Source: Prevotella sp.
Lineage (GTDB): Bacteria; Bacteroidota; Bacteroidia; Bacteroidales; Bacteroidaceae
DNA length: 64,000 nucleotides
Reading direction: 5' to 3'
NCBI GenBank assembly: GCA_017554105.1
Contig: JAFZIY010000016.1
Coordinates: forward strand, 1 to 64,000
The notes under the pieces: model-generated
Seen by the model: only the letters and a program-made list of their open reading frames with translations
What the model was told of the DNA's origin: nothing
The model's database searches: none
Translations under genes and position numbers: made by a program
In this document: positions 13,677 to 22,362 of the stretch, piece after piece
Layout of the letters: every line of letters begins with the position of its first letter
Position numbering within the stretch: the stretch's first letter is position 1

Positions 13677-15770
13677 TCAGAACACAATCTCGAAGCCATC
13701 GTCATCGTCCTCGATGTCTTCTTTTTGTTTCGGCTGTGGTGGGTTCTTGAGGTTGCCCTTGTCATCGAACATACCGTATGTTGTACGCAACACGATAAAC
13801 TCGGTGCGGCGGTTAAGTTGGTTGCATATCTCCTGCTCTTTCTCGTCGCGGCTCTTTATGAACTCTTCGGTCAGTATATCGCCCTCTTTCAGCCATGTGT
13901 AACGCTCCGTAAGTTTCTTGCGAATGGTCTTTGGCTTCTCCTTGCCGTATCCCATAGGCGTCAGACGGTCCTTGGCTATGCCGTGAGCGATGAGGTAGTT
14001 GACCACCGACTCCGCCCTTCGCTGTGACAGGTTTTTGTTGTATGCCGCAGAACCACGGTAGTCGCAGTGAGCACTCAGTTCGATTGTCACATTCGGATTC
14101 TCGTTAAGCAGTTTCACTAGGTCATCGAGTGCTGCCGTCGATTCTGGCCTAAGCGTTGCCTTGTCAAAGTCATAGAAGATGTTGTCGATAAGGACAGGCA
14201 CTCGTATTGATGCCAGAGGGAACTGCAAAGTGTATTCTTCAGACTCCTCGACAGGTCCCACCATCAGTTCTTCCTTGTGATTTAGGAATCCACGGCAGGT
14301 GGCAAGCATGATGTAGTTGACACCGGGTTCGATAACCTCCGTGAACGAGCCGTCGCCCTTCACGCTGAGTTTCTTGTTGGTTCCGTCATTACCGACGAGA
14401 TAAACTTGAGCTGCTGGCAGTTCATAACCATCCATCTCATACACCCATCCCTTGATGGTCTGTACTATCTCTGGTTTCTCGAAACTGTAGATGTGATCCC
14501 ATCCGCGACCGTCACCACGGTTTGATGAGAAGTATCCTCGGTTGTGAGGACCCTCGAAGGTCATGCCGAAGTCATCGCCCTGTGAGTTAAGTGGGTATCC
14601 AGGATGTTCAATTGCTATACGTCCGTTCTTCATTGTTGCAATGAAGATGTCGAGTCCTCCCATTCCAACATGTCCATTAGAGGAGAAATACAGGTCACCA
14701 TTGGGCCTGAATGTAGGGAACATCTCGTCGCCTTCGGTGTTTATCGGCTCTCCGAGATTCTCCACACCACCCAGTCCTGCAGGTGTCAGTCGGGCGCGCC
14801 AGATGTCGAATCCTCCCTTTCCTCCTGGCATATCACTTGCGAAGTAGAGCCAGTTTCCATCAGGAGAGATGGCAGGATGCGCATAACTGGAAAGTGTGTC
14901 GCGTGTCACATTGAGAACGGTTGGCTTTCCCCATGCCGCATCAGATCGGTTGCTCGTCATGATGGTAGCATAACGAGGATAGGAGGGGTCAACAGCACAT
15001 TGTGTGAGGTACATCACACGTTCGTCAACAGAAAAACAACATGCTCCCTCTTCAAAACTACTGTTCAGACCTCCTGACACCGACTCGGGTTTGCTCCACT
15101 TACCTTTGTCGTCTCTTTTGGAAAAGAAAATATCGGCAGGTTTCGCTCCTGTGATACCACTCAGTTCGTCTCCTTCAGCCTCGTTACGTGTGGAAGTGAA
15201 ATATAGATATTCGTAATCGTCACCAAGAATCATCGGACTGTATTCCGCACGTCGGGAATTGAAGACGTCCATCTTCTTCACGGTATAGCGAGAACCACGT
15301 TTCTTAGTGTCGGCGGCTGTTTGTGCACTCTTCAGTCCGTTCTTTGCCAATGTGTTGTTGGGCATGGAGTCGAGCACAATCTGATATTCTGCTGCTGCTT
15401 CCTTGTAGTTGCCGTTGGTGAGCAACTGGTGTGCAAGGTTAAGGTGAGTCATCACGTCATCCTGCTTATAGCGTATGACGTTTCGGTAGGCGGCGATTGC
15501 TTTTTGAGAACTGTTTATGCGGTCGTTGCATTCTGCCAGTTTCTTTGATATCTGTCCTCTCTTTTCTCTTTCTTTGGGAGGAGTAGCCTGATATGCCCTT
15601 TTATATTGTGTCGCAGCATCGAAATACTCGCCGATAGCGTAATATTTGTCGCCCTTCTTTATGGCACGCTCTGCTCCACAGGATGAAAGGAGCCAACAAC
15701 TGACACCTAACATCCAACACCAGCACAGCAAAGCCATGCTATTTCTTTTCGTCGTTTTAATGGAATTCAT
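13677..15770 (-). CDS. porE: PorE-like outer-membrane lipoprotein (TPR, WD40-like, CRD, OmpA domains)
   Basis: This 697-residue lipoprotein has lipobox LLSSC, with the acylated Cys near residue 31. Domains in order: TPR repeats (about 35-150, GDKYYAIGEYFDAATQYKRAY, ...NLAHQLLTNGNYKEAAAEYQ); a PD40/WD40-like propeller (about 170-430) with repeated SPDG/FSSNRG motifs; and a carboxypeptidase-regulatory-like domain (about 435-510). A C-terminal OmpA peptidoglycan-binding domain ends it (YDFDKATLRP, ELSAHCDYRGSAAYN, LSQRRAESVVNYL). This order matches PorE, which tethers the type IX secretion complex to peptidoglycan. sprA occurs elsewhere in the window. Related OmpA lipoproteins share parts of this layout, so the symbol is likely but not certain. 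Confidence 0.8.
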   Translation of the reverse strand: MNSIKTTKRNSMALLCWCWMLGVSCWLLSSCGAERAIKKGDKYYAIGEYFDAATQYKRAYQATPPKEREKRGQISKKLAECNDRINSSQKAIAAYRNVIRYKQDDVMTHLNLAHQLLTNGNYKEAAAEYQIVLDSMPNNTLAKNGLKSAQTAADTKKRGSRYTVKKMDVFNSRRAEYSPMILGDDYEYLYFTSTRNEAEGDELSGITGAKPADIFFSKRDDKGKWSKPESVSGGLNSSFEEGACCFSVDERVMYLTQCAVDPSYPRYATIMTSNRSDAAWGKPTVLNVTRDTLSSYAHPAISPDGNWLYFASDMPGGKGGFDIWRARLTPAGLGGVENLGEPINTEGDEMFPTFRPNGDLYFSSNGHVGMGGLDIFIATMKNGRIAIEHPGYPLNSQGDDFGMTFEGPHNRGYFSSNRGDGRGWDHIYSFEKPEIVQTIKGWVYEMDGYELPAAQVYLVGNDGTNKKLSVKGDGSFTEVIEPGVNYIMLATCRGFLNHKEELMVGPVEESEEYTLQFPLASIRVPVLIDNIFYDFDKATLRPESTAALDDLVKLLNENPNVTIELSAHCDYRGSAAYNKNLSQRRAESVVNYLIAHGIAKDRLTPMGYGKEKPKTIRKKLTERYTWLKEGDILTEEFIKSRDEKEQEICNQLNRRTEFIVLRTTYGMFDDKGNLKNPPQPKQKEDIEDDDDGFEIVF

Positions 15771-15805
15771 TATTTATTAAACGAACGAAATGGCGGATTA
15801 TTACA

Positions 15806-17683
15806 TTATTTGTTATTCTTCCCTCGTTTTTTCTTCTCTTCGGGCGGTGCCGCGGCAACATGTCGGTTGCTGTTGTCTGAAAGCACCTGATGTACTATCT
15901 GCGTCACTTGTTCCTTCAGTCCGTTGATGAATTCCTCTGGTGAACCACCGTTACGTTCGATGTCTCGCAGACGTTTCTCCCATATACCGGTGAGTTCCGG
16001 ACTTTTCAAAAGATCCTCGTGTATTATGTCTATTAGTTCAATGCCTGTCGGAGTTGCCACAAGGTTTTTCTTCTCTCTTCTTATATAATGTCTTTTGAAG
16101 AGAGTTTCTATGATTCCTGCTCTTGACGATGGTCTTCCAATACCATTTTCTTTCATTGCCGTGCGCAGTTCTTCATCTTCAACGAATTTTCCTGCAGTCT
16201 CCATAGCACGAAGAAGAGAAGCCTCCGTGTAGTGCTTCGGTGGGGTTGTCATCTTCTCCGTGAGTGTCGGCTGGTGAGGTCCACTCTCGCCTTTGACGAA
16301 CAACGGCAACTGCTTTTCCTCGTCTTGCTTAGTTCCATCAGGGTTGGTGTCAGCCTCTTTCTGATTTGTATTGGTATTTGGCATCACCACACGCCATCCC
16401 GGGTCAAGGATAGTTTTGCCAGTAACTTTGAACTCAACGTCTTCCACTTTTCCGAGTACAGTGGTTGTGGCAAACTTACAGTCGGGATAGAACACGGCGA
16501 TGAAACGTCGAGCCACCATGTCGAACACCCGTTGCTCGGCATCGGAAAGGTTGTGTGGCGGAACTCCTGTGGGGATAATGGCGTGGTGGTCGGTCACCTT
16601 TGATGTGTCGAACACTCGTTTCGATTTCTTCAGTGGCTTCCCTCCTAAAGGCTTTATCAGATCTGCGTATGGTCTCTGTCCTGCGAAAACAGTCTGAAAG
16701 AGTCCGTTCATGGTCTGAGGACACTTAGGATATATGTCATCAGAGAGGTATTGAGTGTCAACGCGCGGATAAGTAGTGAACTTCTTCTCGTAAAGACTTT
16801 GTATGAGGTTCAGCGACATCTCGGCAGAATAGCCATATTTCCTGTTCAAATCCACCTGTAATGATGTGAGGTCATAGAGTTGCTTCGGTGCCTCTGTACC
16901 ATTCTTTTTCTGCACATCGGTGACGGTGAATGGCTTGTCGGCAATGGTCTGGAAAGCCTGTTCCCCCTCTTCTTTTGAGGTGAACTTCCCACTTGTCGCT
17001 GTAAACTGCGTGTCACGGTAGATTGTGGCAAGCACCCAATAAGGCTCTGGTTTGAAGTTGTCAATTTCCTTTTGGCGGTTCACTATCATTGCCAGAGTAG
17101 GTGTCTGCACCCTTCCTATGCTCAGTATCTGACGGTTCTGTCCATACTTCACCGTGTAGAGTCGTGTGGCATTGATTCCCAGCAGCCAGTCGCCGATGGC
17201 ACGTGAAAGTCCTGCGAGGTATAGTGGCTGATACTCTGACTGGTCTTTCAGTTGTGCGAATCCCTCACGTATCGCCTCGTCGGTCATCGAGGAAATCCAA
17301 AGACGCTTCACAGGACAAGTTGCACCCGCTTTCTGCATCACCCAACGCTGAATGAGTTCTCCCTCTTGCCCGGCATCACCGCAGTTAACTATTCCGTCAG
17401 CAGCCTGCATCAACTGTTGTATAACAGCAAACTGTTTTTTTATGCTGTCTTGTTCAATTAACTTTATTCCGAAGCGTTGTGGTATGATAGGCAGAGAGCC
17501 GAGACTCCATGCCTTCCACATTGGTGTGTAGTCGTCGGGCATCTTCAGTTCGCACAGGTGTCCGTAGGTCCAGGTTACCTGGTAGCCGTTGCCTTCCATG
17601 TAACCCTGACGTTGTGTAGTGGCTCCTATTATGCGTGCTATATCACGTGCCACGCTTGGTTTCTCTGCTATACAAACAATCAT
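15806..17683 (-). CDS. topB: DNA topoisomerase III
   Basis: A 625-residue type IA topoisomerase that relaxes and decatenates DNA through a 5'-phosphotyrosine. It begins with the Toprim motif MIVCIAEKPSVARDIARIIG and has the acidic NCGDAGQEGELIQRWV motif. The active-site Tyr is in KFTTYPRVDTQYLSDD, and ENGIGRPSSRAGIIETLFKR and the final Lys-rich tail (PPEEKKKRGKNNK) follow. I start at 17683. The frame is open for a further 29 codons, but those are read through the GTTGAC repeat (17691-17832), and the family starts at this Met. Promoter TACCTTTG lies at 17850-17857 (minus strand). Confidence 0.93.
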   Translation of the reverse strand: MIVCIAEKPSVARDIARIIGATTQRQGYMEGNGYQVTWTYGHLCELKMPDDYTPMWKAWSLGSLPIIPQRFGIKLIEQDSIKKQFAVIQQLMQAADGIVNCGDAGQEGELIQRWVMQKAGATCPVKRLWISSMTDEAIREGFAQLKDQSEYQPLYLAGLSRAIGDWLLGINATRLYTVKYGQNRQILSIGRVQTPTLAMIVNRQKEIDNFKPEPYWVLATIYRDTQFTATSGKFTSKEEGEQAFQTIADKPFTVTDVQKKNGTEAPKQLYDLTSLQVDLNRKYGYSAEMSLNLIQSLYEKKFTTYPRVDTQYLSDDIYPKCPQTMNGLFQTVFAGQRPYADLIKPLGGKPLKKSKRVFDTSKVTDHHAIIPTGVPPHNLSDAEQRVFDMVARRFIAVFYPDCKFATTTVLGKVEDVEFKVTGKTILDPGWRVVMPNTNTNQKEADTNPDGTKQDEEKQLPLFVKGESGPHQPTLTEKMTTPPKHYTEASLLRAMETAGKFVEDEELRTAMKENGIGRPSSRAGIIETLFKRHYIRREKKNLVATPTGIELIDIIHEDLLKSPELTGIWEKRLRDIERNGGSPEEFINGLKEQVTQIVHQVLSDNSNRHVAAAPPEEKKKRGKNNK

Positions 17684-17690
17684 TTTCTTT

Positions 17691-17832
17691 AGTTGACAAG
17701 TTAACGAGTTGACAAGTTCTTTCTCTGCTTCGCTATGAAAGCGCCCCTTTGGGTCGAGCGGACAAGTCAATTGTCACAAGTTTCGAAATCAAGCAACTCG
17801 TCAACTCGTCAACATGTCAACTCGTCAACTTA
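17691..17832. repeat. R3 GTTGAC inverted-repeat element, copy 1
   Basis: The left arm carries GTTGACAAGTTAACGAGTTGACAAGTT (given here in two parts, 17693-17707 and 17708-17719). The right arm is its inverted relative, with four CAACTCGTCAAC-type units (17795-17830). The arms can fold into a long hairpin. The inner end of the right arm (AAATCAAGCAACTCGTC) is the reverse complement of a sequence in copy 2 at 44138-44162. It fills the 5' leader of topB. Confidence 0.7.
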
Positions 17833-17849
17833 TTATCTCAATTCCCATG

Positions 17850-17857
17850 CAAAGGTA
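17850..17857 (-). promoter_or_regulatory. -7 element for topB
   Basis: CAAAGGTA, read on the minus strand as TACCTTTG. The transcript leader would contain the whole R3 hairpin (about 165 nt). Confidence 0.55.
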
Positions 17858-17919
17858 ACGTTTTTTGTTGAAACATGAATAAAAAAGGTCAAAAGCATTG
17901 TAGATTTAGAAAAAAAATA

Positions 17920-17927
17920 TATCTTTG
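17920..17927 (+). promoter_or_regulatory. Promoter of the lutABC operon
   Basis: TATCTTTG with TTG 19 bp upstream (17898-17900), 70 bp before the lutA ATG. Confidence 0.65.
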
Positions 17928-17997
17928 CAGTGTTAACTATATGACAATCCTTTTTGTTAATTATTTACTAACTTATATAATCTACAAATACAACATT

Positions 17998-18735
17998 ATG
18001 AAAGTAGGCTTGTTTATACCCTGTTACGTTGATGCCGTTTTCCCGGAAGTGGGAGTGGCAACTTACAAGTTGCTTAAGCATCTGGGCGTCGATGTGACCT
18101 ATCCGCTAAACCAAACGTGCTGTGGACAGCCTATGGCAAATGCTGGTTTTGAGACTATGGCAGTGCCATTGGCAGAGAAATTTGAACTGATGTTCAAAGA
18201 ATTTGATTATGTCGTTGCTCCCTCCGTGAGTTGCACGGCATTTATAAAACTCAACTATCCACGATTGCTGAAGGGACGTCATGAGTGCCTCACCTCTGAC
18301 ATGGTTATGGACGTGGTGGAGTTTCTGCATGATGTGCTGAAGGTTAACCAGCCTCTTGGAAAGTTTGAGGCAAAGGTGAGTCTTCACAACTCATGTCATG
18401 GAGTACGTGAACTTGGTCTTTCTTCTCCCTCGGAACAAAATGAGCCCAAGTTCAATAAGATTAAAGACCTCCTGCAACTTGTCGAGGGCGTGGAGGTCGT
18501 TGAGCCGGAACGACCAGATGAGTGCTGTGGCTTCGGTGGAATGTTCTCTGTTGAGGAAACGGCCATCAGCGAGCAAATGGGATACGAAAAGGCTAAACGT
18601 CATCAAGAGACTGGTGCGCGCTACGTCACTGGTCCCGACTGCTCGTGCCTCATGCACATGGCAGGTATCGCCAAGAAACGCATGATGCCTATTGAGTTTA
18701 AACATGTAGTTGAAATTTTAGCAGCAGGACTATGA
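17998..18735 (+). CDS. lutA: LutA-like (Fe-S)-binding protein, lactate utilisation
   Basis: A 245-residue protein with two CCG (cysteine-rich) domains: IPCYVDAVFPEVGVATYKLL, ...NQTCCGQPMANAGF, and LHNSCHGVREL..., RPDECCGFGGMFSVEE. These coordinate Fe-S clusters or bind a quinone-like partner, as in LutA and the GlpC/GlcF families. With LutB and LutC it oxidises L-lactate to pyruvate. I start at 17998, where homologues begin with MKVGLFIPCY; the frame is open upstream but non-homologous. The stop overlaps the lutB start by 4 bp. Confidence 0.92.
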   Translation: MKVGLFIPCYVDAVFPEVGVATYKLLKHLGVDVTYPLNQTCCGQPMANAGFETMAVPLAEKFELMFKEFDYVVAPSVSCTAFIKLNYPRLLKGRHECLTSDMVMDVVEFLHDVLKVNQPLGKFEAKVSLHNSCHGVRELGLSSPSEQNEPKFNKIKDLLQLVEGVEVVEPERPDECCGFGGMFSVEETAISEQMGYEKAKRHQETGARYVTGPDCSCLMHMAGIAKKRMMPIEFKHVVEILAAGL

Positions 18736-20102
18736 GTACATCACATTCATTAGCAGCGGAGCAGTTTCTGAGGAATCAGAAATATGCAGCATGGCACGAC
18801 GCAACGTTTTGGTCTGTGCGGACAAAGAGAGACAATATGGCAATGGGACTCGATGAATGGGAACAGTTGCGAGAAAAGGCATCGGAGATAAAACGACACA
18901 CCATAACCCATCTTGACAAATATCTCGAGCAGTTTGCTACAAATGCTGAGAAGAACGGATGTATCGTTCATTGGGCAAAGGATGCCCGTGAGTTTAATGA
19001 GATTGTCTTTGGCATTCTCAGTGAAAACGGAGTAAAGAAACTGGTGAAGTCGAAGTCTATGCTTACAGAGGAGTGTGAGATGAATCCTTACCTCGAAAAG
19101 CACGGAATAGAAGTCGTGGAGACCGATCTCGGTGAGCGCATCATACAGTTGAAAGGGCAGAAGCCCAGCCATATCGTGATGCCTGCAATCCACCTCAACC
19201 ACGATGACGTGGGAGAACTGTTCGAGAAGAAACTCGGAACGGAGCCGGGAAACCACGATCCAACATACCTCACCTATATGGCGCGACTCAGCCTTCGCGA
19301 GGAGTTCCTCACGGCCGATGCCGGAATGACAGGAGCCAACTTCGGAGTGGCTGAGACAGGTGATATCGTGGTGTGTACGAACGAGGGTAATGCAGACATG
19401 AGCACGTCGTGCCCGAAACTGCATATCGCAGCCATCGGACTTGAGAAGGTTATACCTAACTACGACTGTCTTGCCGTCTTCCAGCGCATGTTGTGTCGTG
19501 CTGGTACTGGTCAGCCAACGACTACTTATACCAGTCATTTCCGTAAGGCGCGGCCGACAGCTCAACAGATGCACATCGTACTTGTAGATAATGGGCGTTC
19601 TGATTGGATTGCCGATCCAGAGCATTGGGAAGTACTGAAGTGCATACGCTGTGGTTCATGCATGAATACATGTCCAGTATATCGTCGTTCGGGAGGATAT
19701 AGTTACAGTTACTTCATCCCTGGTCCTATCGGCATAAACCTCGGAATGCTGCGCAACAAGCAGATTCACTCTGGTAATGTGTCAGCATGTACACTGTGTC
19801 TTAGTTGTCAGACGGTTTGTCCGGTAAAGGTGAACCTCGGAGACCAGGTATATCAGTGGCGTCAGCACCTCGATGAGTATGGCACAGCCAACAAAGAGAA
19901 GAAGATGATGTGCAAGGCCATGAGTTTCCTCTATGGCAGTGCGGGAGTATATAATTCGGCATTGAAGTTCGCACCTATAGCCAACTATGTGCCGTCATTC
20001 ATCCTCGAGTGCGGTCTTAACCCATGGGCTAAGGGACATAAGATGATGACCTTCCCGAAGAAGTCGTTCCACGACATGTTCAAAAGCGGAATGGTGAGAT
20101 AG
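18732..20102 (+). CDS. lutB: LutB-like iron-sulfur protein, lactate utilisation
   Basis: A 456-residue protein with an N-terminal LUD domain (about residues 60-290, including MTGANFGVAETGDIVVCTNEGN). A pair of 4Fe-4S motifs follows (CIRCGSCMNTCPVYRRSGG near residue 303 and CTLCLSCQTVCPVK near residue 355). The C-terminus contains the LutB tail (PSFILECGLNPWAKGHKMMTFP). It passes electrons from lactate to the respiratory chain together with LutA and LutC. The 4-bp overlap with lutA indicates translational coupling. Confidence 0.94.
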   Translation: MSTSHSLAAEQFLRNQKYAAWHDATFWSVRTKRDNMAMGLDEWEQLREKASEIKRHTITHLDKYLEQFATNAEKNGCIVHWAKDAREFNEIVFGILSENGVKKLVKSKSMLTEECEMNPYLEKHGIEVVETDLGERIIQLKGQKPSHIVMPAIHLNHDDVGELFEKKLGTEPGNHDPTYLTYMARLSLREEFLTADAGMTGANFGVAETGDIVVCTNEGNADMSTSCPKLHIAAIGLEKVIPNYDCLAVFQRMLCRAGTGQPTTTYTSHFRKARPTAQQMHIVLVDNGRSDWIADPEHWEVLKCIRCGSCMNTCPVYRRSGGYSYSYFIPGPIGINLGMLRNKQIHSGNVSACTLCLSCQTVCPVKVNLGDQVYQWRQHLDEYGTANKEKKMMCKAMSFLYGSAGVYNSALKFAPIANYVPSFILECGLNPWAKGHKMMTFPKKSFHDMFKSGMVR

Positions 20103-20169
20103 CATCCTCTGATACTCTAAAACTTATAAACTTGAAACTTAAGGACTAAAATCTTAAAAACTATAGTTC

Positions 20170-20754
20170 ATGAGCAAAAAAGAAGATATTCTGTCACGAT
20201 ACAGAGCGAATATAAAGCAGCAGTTCGACATGCCGAGTCTTGACGACATAAAAGGCATTACCTATCCCGACCCGCTTGTACAGTTCATCTCGATGAGTCA
20301 GACAGTAGGAGGCAAGGTGGTAGAACTGGAACCTGGGCAAGACATTAACGACCTTATTCGTGAACTCTATCCCGAAGCCAAAGAGATTGCAAGTAATCTT
20401 CCGGAGATTACTATTGCCACTCGAAACCCTGACACCATTGGCTCGCCACAGGCTCTAAACAACACTGACGTGGGAGTCATCCGCGGAGTGTTCGGTGTTG
20501 CAGAGAACGGATGTATCTGGGTTCCACAACAGATGGTTGAGAAGGCAGTGTGCTTCATCTCGGAGAATCTTGTAATACTGCTGAAGAAGACAGAGATTGT
20601 CAACAATATGCACGAGGCATACAAGCGTGTTGAGTTCAACGACTATGGCTACGGCACGTTCATCAGCGGTCCGTCGAAAACTGCCGATATAGCGCAAGTG
20701 CTTGTGATGGGAGCGCAGGCGGCACGTAGTGTTACTGTTATCCTGGTGCCATAG
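20170..20754 (+). CDS. lutC: LutC-like LUD domain protein
   Basis: A 194-residue single-LUD-domain protein: residues about 85-190 contain TDVGVIRGVFGVAENGCIWVPQQM and EFNDYGYGTFISGPSKTADIAQVLVMGAQAARSVTVILVP, close to the canonical SGPSRTADIE motif. It is the third subunit of the lactate oxidation complex. It follows lutB by 67 bp; the spacer is an AT-rich degenerate repeat. A long hairpin plus T-run at 20767-20865 probably ends the operon. Confidence 0.92.
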   Translation: MSKKEDILSRYRANIKQQFDMPSLDDIKGITYPDPLVQFISMSQTVGGKVVELEPGQDINDLIRELYPEAKEIASNLPEITIATRNPDTIGSPQALNNTDVGVIRGVFGVAENGCIWVPQQMVEKAVCFISENLVILLKKTEIVNNMHEAYKRVEFNDYGYGTFISGPSKTADIAQVLVMGAQAARSVTVILVP

Positions 20755-20766
20755 CATCCTATAAGT

Positions 20767-20865
20767 AGGCACAGGTTGTGCGGATTATAAGGACAGAAGT
20801 GTTGTCTTTTGCAGACGATTATGATAGTTCTTTGTCGTTCGTGTAACCTGTGCCTGTGTTTTTTT
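20767..20865 (+). terminator. Long-loop hairpin with T-tract after lutC
   Basis: AGGCACAGGTT (20767-20777) and AACCTGTGCCT (20845-20855) form a perfect 11-bp stem around a 67-nt loop. GTG and a run of T follow (20859-20865). The position and T-run fit a terminator of lutABC, but the loop is unusually long and could hold an RNA structure. Confidence 0.6.
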
Positions 20866-21131
20866 ATTTAAAGCGTTCTGTAACTTATTGAAAGATGGCA
20901 AGCATGGCTACGCAAAACCACGCCGATTGTTCTGTAAAAGGTCATCAATTGCACTCCATTTGATGTGCTTTTGTTGTTCTGTTTATGGCAAAACGCACTC
21001 TGATTAGATACCAATTAGAGTTGAATGAAAAAAAAGAGTGCATGTAATGCAAGATTTCCCGCATTGTTGTGTTATTATAATAAGATTATACTTGAAATAA
21101 TTGTGCAGAACTACTGATGTGTGTCGGTAAA
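20866..21131. other. Intergenic gap without recognised gene
   Basis: This is AT-rich DNA between the lutC terminator and a lipoprotein gene. I see no open frame of note, no clear TAnnTTTG promoter and no strong repeat. The promoter of the downstream gene is not identifiable by eye. Confidence 0.5.
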
Positions 21132-21707
21132 ATGGATATTAGGAAGAGCATTGCTTGTATTCTGGCATTGTTGGCAACAGTGCTTGTTGTTGGTTGTGCG
21201 GGTGATGACGACCTGCCCGTCAACGAGGAGATATGGATGAATGCTCGCAATGTATTCACAGAGCAGTATGGCTATTGGATTGTCGATGACAACAAGGTGG
21301 ATGATTGCACAATAGTGCTGAACGACGACCAACTGACTTTCTCCTCAGTTCCATGGCGTGTAATATGCGCTGAGGTATTTGAGGATGTCGCTTTGTCGGA
21401 AGCATCACTGGTGAATGGAAATAATGGACAGGGAAGCAGTTTCCTGACTTTGAAGTGGAGCAGGACAGGCTATGCAAGCAACAAAGGTTCTGTATATTAT
21501 GTCTTTGAGCCAACCACCTATGTCTTCGATGTGATGATTGAAGGTGAAACATACCAAATAGAGGCTTATGTGACAGGTACGGCAATGATAACATATACGC
21601 CAAGTAGAATGCTGACCTCAACGCTGATAATAAGCGAAATAGCCGTTGACGGAATAAAAAAGACGCTTCACACGCCACTCAAACTAGTACATGTGGCGCC
21701 GATATAG
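21132..21707 (+). CDS. Hypothetical lipoprotein
   Basis: 191 residues with a lipoprotein signal (MDIRKSIACILALLATVLVVGC, Cys near residue 22) followed by an acidic GDDDLPVNEE linker that would favour outer-membrane or surface sorting. The mature part is beta-rich (YWIVDDNKVDDCTIVLNDDQLTF, SSFLTLKWSRTGYASNKGSVYYVFEPTTYVFDVMIEG). No family is recognised; a calycin-like or Ig-like fold is possible. The frame is also open from an ATG at 21117, but 21132 gives the better signal peptide. It precedes the sigma factor gene by 115 bp. Confidence 0.65.
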   Translation: MDIRKSIACILALLATVLVVGCAGDDDLPVNEEIWMNARNVFTEQYGYWIVDDNKVDDCTIVLNDDQLTFSSVPWRVICAEVFEDVALSEASLVNGNNGQGSSFLTLKWSRTGYASNKGSVYYVFEPTTYVFDVMIEGETYQIEAYVTGTAMITYTPSRMLTSTLIISEIAVDGIKKTLHTPLKLVHVAPI

Positions 21708-21822
21708 TATTGTTTTCACATAGCTGAGTGCAGAAGTGCTTGCACAGACTCATGCACGGACTATGGCGAGGCAATAAAAGGCTGGATGAAATACAACTCT
21801 TTAGAAAGTGCAGAAATAGAAC

Positions 21823-22362
21823 GTGGGCATTGAAGAGCAAATCCTGCATGACATAAAAAACGGGAAAATGGAGGCGAAGCGACGCCTTTACGACCGTTAC
21901 TCGGGCATCGTAATGTCCGTGTGTATGCGTTATATGGGCAATAAGGACGATGCTTGTGACGTGCTTCAGGATGCATTCATCAAGATACTTACACGCGTCA
22001 GCGAAATATCTTTCAAGGGTGAGGGGACACTGAAAAGTTGGATTGTCCGGGTGACGGTAAACGAAGCGTTGAGCGCATTGAGGCGACAGGTACATTTCAC
22101 GGATACCGACTCTTTGCCCGATATGCCCGAGGAGGAAGAGCCAGACGTGGGAAAAGTGCCGATGGAGGTGCTCATTAAACTGATAGGAGAACTCCCTAAT
22201 GGCTATAGAACGGTGTTCAACATGTTCGTGATGGAACGCATGGGACACAAGGAAATTGCCCAAAGACTCGGAATTGGAGTCAGTTCCTCAGCGTCACAGT
22301 TGCTTAGGGCTAAGAAGATTCTTGCACGAGAGATTAACGAATATATAAAACAAAACCGATAA
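21823..22362 (+). CDS. ECF RNA polymerase sigma factor
   Basis: 179 residues. Region 2 (YDRYSGIVMSVCMRYMGNKDDACDVLQDAFIKILTRVSEI and FKGEGTLKSWIVRVTVNEALSALRR) is followed by region 4 (LPNGYRTVFNMFVMERMGHKEIAQRLGIGVSSSASQLLRAKKIL). The start codon appears to be GTG at 21823. Its stop TAA is immediately followed by the ATG of the next gene, which encodes an anti-sigma-like protein, so the pair forms a sigma/regulator unit. Its regulon is unknown. Confidence 0.92.
   Translation: MGIEEQILHDIKNGKMEAKRRLYDRYSGIVMSVCMRYMGNKDDACDVLQDAFIKILTRVSEISFKGEGTLKSWIVRVTVNEALSALRRQVHFTDTDSLPDMPEEEEPDVGKVPMEVLIKLIGELPNGYRTVFNMFVMERMGHKEIAQRLGIGVSSSASQLLRAKKILAREINEYIKQNR

Noticed and set aside
17684-17770. 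29-codon N-terminal extension of topoisomerase III
   Set aside because: It is translated from the GTTGAC repeat element, and the family begins at MIVCIAEKPSVA (17683).
18750-19625. 291-codon open frame antisense to lutB
   Set aside because: Shadow of a high-confidence gene; Cys/His-rich composition without family features.
20755-21131. Possible tRNA or riboswitch in the 377-bp gap
   Set aside because: No cloverleaf, no conserved riboswitch core; only the long hairpin at 20767-20865 is supported.
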